DNA from: Methanomicrobia archaeon
Lineage (GTDB): Archaea > Halobacteriota > Bog-38 > Methanoflorentales > Methanoflorentaceae
Assembly (NCBI GenBank): GCA_015660915.1
Contig: JACTTZ010000004.1
Span: 144,768 to 208,767, forward strand
Direction: 5' to 3'
DNA: 64,000 bases
The notes under the pieces are model-generated. The model made no database searches and had not been told where the DNA came from. It worked only from the letters and a program-made list of their open reading frames with translations. Position numbers and translations under genes: made by a program. Position 1 is the first letter of the stretch, and every line of letters begins with the position of its first letter. Positions 62,296 to 64,000 of the stretch are shown here, in pieces.

Positions 62296-62949
62296 TTATT
62301 CTGGCGTACTGTGCCCATCTATTTTAGGTCCCTCTACCTTTATAACATCATGGAAGATGACAACGCCGATTCCCACGCCCAGTGCGACGGCAATGAACAT
62401 TTCGGGGATAGAAGTGCGCACTATCTCAACCGCGTCAGTAAAAGGTCGCACTAGCAGCAATACTAATCCGCCGTGCAGTAATTCAATTCCGGCGCCGAAT
62501 GCCATTGCCGAGACTGGCCCGATCAGTCTTCCTTTATTGAGGCGGTGAACCATACCTGCAAGCAGTCCAGCGAGAACAGTTGCCAGTGAACAGGCAACAT
62601 AGCTTTCACCGCCAAGGAACAGGCGGTCAATGCCGCCAATCAATCCAACTGCCAGACCGACATACGGGCCGGCAAGCAGCCCGGCTACAATGGGTGCCAC
62701 ATCCCGGATATTAGTAATAGCGCCATAACTGCCCGGTATTCCGACGTACGATCCGAATATAGAAAACAAGCCAAAAACTAGAATAAAGATAATATTGTCA
62801 AGCAGCCGTGCCTTTTTAAATACTACCCGCTGGATTGTTTCAACCTTTGAAACTATTTCCATAAAAACAAAGATAAAAATCTCGGTACCGGCGAAAAGTT
62901 GTAGATATCCCCCTAACACGCTTTCTGATGCCGTTCCAAGAACAGACAT
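62296..62949 (-). CDS. Stand-alone LytS-type 5TM receptor domain protein
   Basis: 217 residues with about six hydrophobic segments. RVVFKKARLLDNIIFILVFG, YGAITNIRDVAPIVAGLLAG and PYVGLAVGLIGGIDRLFLGG are the 5TMR-LYT signature, normally the sensor part of LytS-type histidine kinases. No kinase, GGDEF or response-regulator domain follows; the protein ends after FHDVIKVEGPKIDGHSTPE. It may work as a separate sensor or be a remnant of a larger receptor. ATG 62949. The 339 bp beyond (62950-63288) show no gene. Confidence 0.82.
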   Translation of the reverse strand: MSVLGTASESVLGGYLQLFAGTEIFIFVFMEIVSKVETIQRVVFKKARLLDNIIFILVFGLFSIFGSYVGIPGSYGAITNIRDVAPIVAGLLAGPYVGLAVGLIGGIDRLFLGGESYVACSLATVLAGLLAGMVHRLNKGRLIGPVSAMAFGAGIELLHGGLVLLLVRPFTDAVEIVRTSIPEMFIAVALGVGIGVVIFHDVIKVEGPKIDGHSTPE

Positions 62950-63288
62950 GGGTTGCCTCGGGAATAACGTTCGATCCGAACACGTCGCCGTGATTATTAT
63001 ACGTTTCGAAAGCTAGCGATTAAAGATTCGTTGAGCCGCACCCACAAGAACTCGGATTGAAACCGGGTAGTAGTCTGAGTATGCCTTACGTCTCTGGGCC
63101 TGCACGGGCTCGCAATCGCTGAAACAGGTGGCTAAAAATAGCGAGAAAGCTTATCCAACTCTCTTAATAGAGCGCTGTCGCTTTTCCTTGAAGCACGCCG
63201 TCGTGGATGTGGCAATGTGTCGAATTGTACGGCCCTGAAAGAAAGTTATGTTAGCAGGCACGCATAATTCTCGTACGTCCAGCCAAAT

Positions 63289-63800
63289 TCACGCTGCTGG
63301 AGCAACCGCACCCGTCCTTCTGATGATTTGTCGCACCTGCTGCCGTGCGCTGTCGGATAGCCAAGCAGCGTTCACACGGTCTCGCAGGTATTGATAGGCT
63401 TCTCAACTGGAAGAGCACTTCCGTAAAAGTTTTTCGGCGGCCACGTCAGCGTAATCGTTCTTGTAGTCCGCTAATTCAAGTAGGAGCTCATCGACTTCTG
63501 AGCAATCATTGTGCATGGCATGACGTACTATGGCGTGACCTGAATAGCGATTGACGAAGAGCGGTGCGGAAGTGGTCGGCTACAACGCTTAGCACAGGCC
63601 TCGAAAGCAAGGGTCTGGGCAAGTTGTTCTTTCAACTCGAGAGCAAACGTTCGCAAGTACGATCCATCAAGGCGTTCGGCTCTGGCAAGACAGTAGCTGC
63701 ATGCTGCCCCGTACATTACCACATACCTGAGCTGCGTATCTCGCCGCGTTCGTGGTCAAGGGCTGCCACAATGTGCCTCCGCTCGACACTTGCAGGCTCC
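63289..63800 (-). pseudogene. Degraded gene of unknown family
   Basis: Protein-like segments appear in different minus-strand frames: SVERRHIVAALDHERGEIRS (about 63720-63790), LRTFALELKEQLAQTLAFEA (about 63590-63660), NDCSEVDELLLELADYKNDY then ADVAAEKLLRKC (about 63405-63510), TGA at 63403-63405, then in the same frame EAYQYLRDRVNAAWLSDSAR and QQVRQIIRRTGAV to a stop at 63289. Frameshifts and the nonsense codon indicate a decayed, mostly helical protein. The family is not recognised. 63801-64000 holds nothing I can support. Confidence 0.4.
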
Positions 63801-64000
63801 TGACAGGAACGGGTGATGCACCGGGCGTTGTGCTGCAAATTCAGTGCTCGCTAACGATCTACGAGCGGTTATGTGTCACCGTAGGCGAAAAAGACGACAG
63901 TGGCTCTATTTTTTCTTTTACCTGCTTATCGGTTTTCAATAGTTCCGCATCTTGGCCCGCATTTCAGGGCTCAACTGTTTCACCAGTTCTGCGTTGTACG

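Noticed and set aside
1..64000. Antiviral defence island, prophage or insertion sequence
   Set aside because: No nuclease, helicase, Argonaute, toxin-antitoxin pair, integrase, phage structural gene or intact transposase was recognised; mobility is suggested only by composition and duplications.

Overview
The window reads as a chromosomal accessory region of a euryarchaeon, most likely from the Methanomicrobia side (Methanosarcinales, Methanocellales or Methanomicrobiales relatives). The pointers are an archaeal ATP-dependent DNA ligase, Lrp and PadR regulators behind TATA boxes (some mRNAs look nearly leaderless), MGMT-like and DUF3795 proteins common in methanogens, Asn/Thr-rich lipoproteins with chagasin domains, and HEAT-repeat proteins. 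No methanogenesis, rRNA, tRNA, CRISPR or replication-origin feature was found, so this placement is an inference. Many genes carry strong GGAGGTGA-type ribosome binding sites.

Layout. 0-5 kb: a HEAT-repeat protein truncated by the window edge, then a CadC-type repressor with a clear operator and a Cd/Zn P-type ATPase. 5-16 kb: small membrane proteins, an HdeD-like protein, a ClC channel/antiporter, an AT-rich pair (proteasome-fold hydrolase plus coiled-coil protein), an AI-2E family permease and glutamate decarboxylase. 16-20 kb: a broken SOUL heme-binding gene, arsenate reductase, two tandem stand-alone RAM proteins, and an HgcC-like AbrB regulator with arsenite methyltransferase. 20-24 kb: a strongly GC-rich trehalose operon (HAD-OtsB fusion plus GH65), whose domains are those of actinobacterial OtsB1 split in two. 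24-34 kb: hypothetical and decayed genes (a ferredoxin with an in-frame TGA, a frameshifted 2-TM protein), a DUF1254/DUF1214 lipoprotein, an MGMT-like protein and a second GC-rich gene (GH130 phosphorylase). 34-43 kb: ArsB/NhaD-type transporter, universal stress proteins, Ca-type P-ATPase, HprK-like kinase, DNA ligase. 43-49 kb: PadR regulator, zinc-ribbon protein, HEAT protein, and an operon of Lrp regulator, PRC/MgtE-N/CBS protein and divergent NRAMP transporter. 49-64 kb: CrtC/AttH-like protein, PP2C phosphatase, AlkA-type glycosylase, two copies of a zinc-knuckle gene in a duplicated cassette, two more HdeD proteins, proline dehydrogenase, a chagasin lipoprotein, an alpha/beta hydrolase, an integral membrane protein, a LytS-type 5TM domain and a degraded gene.

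The common theme is stress: metal and arsenic detoxification, acid or membrane stress (GadB, ClC, HdeD), compatible-solute or disaccharide metabolism (GH65, OtsB, GH130), universal stress proteins and alkylation repair. The region also shows duplication (HdeD x3, RAM x2, zinc-knuckle x2, USP x3), foreign high-GC insertions and several interrupted genes. The least explained items are the proteasome-fold hydrolase operon, the duplicated zinc-knuckle cassette with its conserved hairpin leader, and the MgtE-domain/NRAMP operon.
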